From NCBI GenBank assembly GCA_030737835.1, contig JAUJYN010000042.1:301590-365589 (forward strand): DNA of 64,000 nucleotides. Reading direction: 5' to 3'. Both the position numbers and the translations under genes were made by a program. Positions 60,301 to 64,000 of this stretch are shown here, piece after piece (within the stretch, counting starts at the first letter, position 1; the number at the start of each line of letters is the position of its first letter). Below the pieces are notes generated by a model. The model saw only the letters and a list, made by a program, of their open reading frames with translations. It was not told where the DNA came from and made no database searches. The stretch is from Acorus gramineus. Its lineage: Eukaryota > Streptophyta > Magnoliopsida > Acorales > Acoraceae.

Positions 60301-61019
60301 AGAGCGTTCTGGCAGTTTTTCATTTTTTTCGGTTTTTCGATCGGTACCGCTAATTTTTGGACTGTTAGCTATCGTCCTGAGCTAGAGGACTCCGATTGAA
60401 AATCTAACTGCATATTTGGTGTCCTGGTGCCATTTTAGACCTCTCACGAAAATTTCATCGAATTCCGGTAACGTTCCCGAAATTTCGCAGTTCCGGGGCG
60501 TATCTGGGTTTTTAAGTCGCTGGTTATATAAGTGGGATTTAAAAAGTGCTTGGCACTATTCATCTTCTTCCTCCCCAAGCCCTCTCTCTCCCCTTATCCG
60601 TTTTTCTTGGTTTTGAGCCCCCTAGACCCCTCAAAGCTTAAAACCTAAAACATAGGAAGTGTAGATCGGGTCCCGATCTACACTCCGGTGTTTTCAAATC
60701 CCAATTCCGGCGAGTTTTGCCCGTCCGTCCGCCCTCTCTTCTCCTCTGTTTTGAGCCATCTCGGTGGTGGAGGTAGATCGGGGCGTTGGAAACCCTTTGG
60801 GAAAGGTTTCGGCGCGCGGAGAGCGTCCGGACTTCCCCTCCTCCCCTTGGTAAGCCCCCTTTCCCTCTTTTTCTTGCATAGATGAATGCTAGGGGGGTGG
60901 TTTTGTGGTTGGGAGGCGGTTGGCGGCGGTGGGTGGCCGTCGGAGGGCTGTGGGAGGCGGTCGGAGGCTGTGGTGGTGGTCGGAGGTGGGTGGTAGAGGA
61001 GCTCGGGCTCGGGCAGGAT

Positions 61020-61930
61020 GGCAGGGCAGCAGCAGCAGGCGCAGCAGGCAGGGCCGCTGGCAGGGCGCGCGAGTGCGTGCGCGCGGGCGTGCGCTCGGGC
61101 TGGCGCTGGGCGTGCCTGGTGCTGGCGTGCAGGGCTAGTCGGGTGCTAGGCTGGCAGGGCTAGCTGGGTAGGCTGGGAGCAGGGCACCAGTTTGCTGGGC
61201 GCGCGAGCGCGTGCGCGCGGGCGTGCGCTCGGGGGGTGCAGGGGCGCTCGGGCATCAGGCGGGCAGTGCCCCGGGCGTACAGGCGAGCGGTGCTCGGGCC
61301 ACTCGGCGACGCGCGCAGGCAGGCAACGCGGGCAGCAGCGCGGGCAGGCTGGCAGGCGCGCTGAGCGCGTGCTGCCAGGCGCGCTGGGCGCGTGTTGCGC
61401 GGGCGTGCGCGTGAACGCTGGGTGAGGGTCCCGGGTGCTGGGCGCTGAGCGCTGGGCGCGGGTCGCGGGTACCGGGTGCTGGGCGTCTGGGCGCTTGCGG
61501 GCGCAGTCGCGCGCGGGTGCGTGCGCGCGGGTGCGCTGGTTCGCACGGAGCGGGCGCGCGGGAGTGCGCGCGGGCACGCGCGGGGGCGTGCGGGTGTGCG
61601 CGCGCGGCCAGTGCGCCTGGGCAGTGCGCCTGGGCGCTGCGCAGGGAACCAGTGCGCGCGCGCGCGTGCATGCGCGTGCTGGGGCGTGCTGGGGGCAGTG
61701 CGCGGGGTGCTGCGCGAGGGGCGCGGGCTGGACGCGCGGTGCACGTGGGCGCGCGCGAGCGTGCGCATGCGTGCGGGTGCGCGTCTGGGCTCGCGGGCAA
61801 GCGCGCGGCAGTGCGCCGATGGTGCCGGGGTGTGTGCGTGCGTGCGCATTCGTGCGTGCGCATGCAGGGGGCCATGCGAATGGCTGCCCGAGGGTTCGGG
61901 TAGGTGTCGGGGCACTCGGACTCGCGTGCG
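61020..61930 (+). other. CpG-rich tract in A LTR
   Basis: Dense GCGCG, TGCGCGC and GGGCG runs with alternating purine-pyrimidine stretches. It gives long spurious open frames on both strands. It lies wholly between the candidate donor (60850) and acceptor (62050). Counterparts are at about 23600-24480, 30580-31110, 40660-41200, 43100-43400, 48530-49000, 50795-51110, 56480-57060 and 59400-59760. Confidence 0.85.
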
Positions 61931-62845
61931 TACGCGCGTGCTCGCATGCGTGCGAGCCCGTATGCATGCTTATCCGAGTTTTGGGTATTTCTATGCATTT
62001 TTATGTATAAATTGTGTGGTTTCTCACCATATTGAATGTCTGTCTTGCAGATCTAGACGGACGGTCGCGCGACGACCCCGATTCCGGTGAGTGGGACAAT
62101 CCAACCCAGTAGAGAGGTGTTATACGCACTTGGGCGTATACCGACCTCTCCTGGGGCACCATGGATGAATATTGACATATTGTAATATGTATATCATGCG
62201 AGCATGATTAAATTGTGCATGTTACCCTAGACTTTGCATGTTAGGGACTTGCACCCTTAGGATATGTGTATGAGCCATGCAGCATGTCCCCTGGTTCCAT
62301 GTTAGGAAGCCCGGCCGATGCATGTGCCCTACTAGTTTATTTATTAAATTAAATGCTAGTATTTGTTAAATGCATGTTATAGTGAATATTATAGGGGAGG
62401 GGCCTTGCGAGGACAGCGGTGAGACCCGGGTTAGGGTACACCGTGTTCCTTGTTTGGTTGTCGGGGTGTCCTATAACGGGAACTCACGCTGCCCTCCCGA
62501 GTTTCTTTCCCCAACGATATTCCACCTTGTTATAACCTTATGCATGTTCCCCGCATCGTAGTTATGCGCCCTGGTGGGTTCTGAGGAATTCAGAACATTA
62601 GTGTTGTTCTAATGTGCCGTCTGCGGATCCAAGTGGATCATATGCGATGGGTAGGCTGTTCTGTTCCCTTCGTTGGATCCGGTAGAGACTACCCCAGCGT
62701 TAGACAGGCCTTCCTGACAGAGGGCTCCCATCAGTAGGCACCTCCTGATTTAGGACGGACTGTGCTGAATGTGGGAGTAGACCAGGCGGCCTACGGAGTG
62801 GAGGAGAGACTATCGGTGGACCAAGGGTGACCAACAGCCTAGTCA

Positions 62846-63192
62846 GTCCCAAAATCCTATGTCACCCATTGAAGGGTGAGGGTGAGGGTGTAGTGGGTTG
62901 GCGATGAACGACCCACTGGAGTTGTGATTGGATGCTTGTAAGTCCCAAAATCCTATGTCACCCATTGAAGGGTGAGGGTGAGGGTGTAGCGGGTTGGCGG
63001 AAGCGACCCGTTGGTTTTTGGTGCAGTTAGTCCCAATATCCTATGTCACCCATTGAAGGGTGAGGGTGAGGGTGTGGCGGGTTGGCGGAAGCGACCCGCT
63101 GGTTATGTGTAGCCAGTCCCAATATCCTTTGTCGCCCATTGAAGGGTGAGGGTGAGGGTGTAGTGGGTTGGCGATTGAGCAACCCACGGCTT
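62846..63192 (+). repeat. G-rich LTR minisatellite, four units
   Basis: Units start at about 62846, 62942, 63029 and 63116 (87-96 bp). Each begins AGTCCCAA-ATCCT-TGTC, then has GGGTGAGGGTGAGGGTG, then a hairpin of GTGGGTTGG-type sequence with CGACCCAC. The four G-runs on the sense strand fit a G-quadruplex with short loops. Confidence 0.88.
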
Positions 63193-63838
63193 TGAGTTGT
63201 GCTATCATTTGTGGATTATAAAGATATCTGGTTGTGGTCAATATTGTCTGTGATGCATGGGTTGTGCCGTTCACTGAGCGTGTGGCTCACCCCTCGCATA
63301 ATATTTTCTTCAGTGTCATCTGAGTCGGATCTGGAGGAGGAGCTCCCCGAGGGACTTCATCAGTAGCGGAGTAGCGCCACGTCCCGCGAGTTGCAGAGAC
63401 TATCAGCATCCCTTGTACCAGTATGTATTATTTTCCGTGCTTGGGCACGCGTTTGGTTGTATTTGGATGTCTTTGTATGTATATTGGCTCTCACAGGACA
63501 TGTGATTATGTATGGAGTCTGTAGTGTGTTTTGATTACAGATTCAGTCTTAGTTATCCGCATTTGGTGTATATATCCTGTCAGCCTTGCTTTTGTTGTCT
63601 GTGTGTCATTTTGGCTGCTTGTGTATGATATTATTGACCTCCTGTGTAGATTCTGATATTTTATATACACTTGCCGCGTCTCGGGGATTCCCGGGGCGTG
63701 ATACGACTAGAAATTCTGCGTAAGCTTCACTGGAACAGCCATAACGTCCCCGATACAGCTCCGAATTGCTTGATTCCAAGACCGATGGAAAGCTAAGAAG
63801 ATTATCTCTAACTTTCATGTTTATGCCATGAGTAGATA

Positions 63839-64000
63839 TGTCACGCCCCAGGGCGGCCGTCCCCGGGACGCGGCAAGTGTATACATGATATCAACAGTCT
63901 ATACAGGAGATCAATAAAATACTCTAAACAACAACTAAAATGACAACACAAACGAAAGCGAGGCTGACATGATATATACACAGATAGCGGAAGCTAAAAG
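63839..64000 (-). mobile_element. Start of another reverse family-A LTR
   Basis: It starts TGTCACGCCCCAGGGCGG after AGATA and stays nearly identical to 55002-55160 to the window end. It is cut by the window edge. Confidence 0.88.

Larger units (their letters stand above)
60262..63703 (+). mobile_element. Solo LTR, family A, TSD CGACT
   Basis: It runs from TGTTATATATGTGTCAC to GGGGCGTGATA, 3442 bp, with perfect duplications CGACT (60257-60261 and 63704-63708). The terminal CA has become TA. It holds a TATA-like box (60524-60532), a 5' splice site CTTG|GTAAGC (GT at 60850), a CpG-rich tract (61020-61930), acceptor TTGCAG (62050), a 36-nt exon up to GTGAGT (62087), one 110-bp module (about 62395-62510), the GGCTCCCATC stem (62726-62777), four tandem GGGTGA units (62846-63192) and acceptor TTCTTCAG (63313). 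Confidence 0.95.
57319..63838 (-). mobile_element. Mosaic reverse LTR (C), split by solo A LTR
   Basis: It starts TGTCACGCCCCAGGCATC after AAAAG. 57319 to about 58333 is B-like. 58334 to about 59125 is A-like (GGGTGA block, GGAATTC pair, short tandem blocks with AGGGTGCATATCCCTAGCAT). About 59135-59800 is B-like again (first hairpin, mini-exon, CpG-rich tract). 63704-63838 resembles neither LTR start closely. No TSDs mark the internal switches, so I read it as a recombinant LTR and not as stacked insertions. Its other end is outside the window. Confidence 0.65.

Noticed and set aside
61146-61998. Overlapping 250-270 codon frames in the solo LTR at 60262
   Set aside because: Same compositional effect: alternating GC/GT sequence without stops, not conserved between LTR copies.

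Overview
This window is non-genic heterochromatin from a plant nuclear genome, most likely a flowering plant. The signs are Ty3/gypsy LTR retrotransposons with a PBS matching the plant initiator-Met tRNA, a PIF/Harbinger DNA transposon with plant-type Myb/SANT and DDE_4 genes, and a 20-kb satellite block. I see no ordinary host gene, tRNA, rRNA or CRISPR. I cannot name the species.

Layout. (1) 1-20577: a head-to-tail satellite, 14 full units of about 1.40 kb plus partial ends, each built from degenerate 19-21 bp monomers. It stops abruptly at about 20577 inside a truncated LTR. (2) 20577-39573: a reverse-oriented LTR of family B, split by a solo family-A LTR (21780-25242, TSD CAAAG) and by a 13.8-kb PIF/Harbinger element (25590-39426, TSD TTA). 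The Harbinger carries a Myb/SANT-like gene with one stop codon, an apparently intact DD47E transposase gene and a small zf-GRF/transmembrane gene. It is itself interrupted by an internally deleted family-A element (26994-32758, TSD ACAAC). (3) 39574-53659: a forward family-B Ty3/gypsy element with long (3.75 kb) LTRs, PBS, gag remnant, integrase C-terminal remnant and PPT, carrying two inserted A LTRs. (4) 53660-55001: a relic of a different Ty3/gypsy-like element with two protease-like segments. (5) 55002-64000: more nested LTRs: a reverse A LTR, a mosaic reverse LTR (C), a solo A LTR (60262-63703, TSD CGACT) and the start of another reverse A LTR.

Families A and B are related. Both begin TGTTAT and end GGCGTGACA. 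Both share a promoter-proximal region, a CpG-rich tract lying in a predicted intron, a 36-37 nt predicted mini-exon, a G-quadruplex motif and a conserved potential RNA stem. Two pol remnants, one from each family, appear to share inactivating changes, which would mean the families spread as non-autonomous elements. The Harbinger genes form the only plausible functional gene set: a DNA-binding partner, the nuclease, and an unexplained zinc-finger membrane protein.
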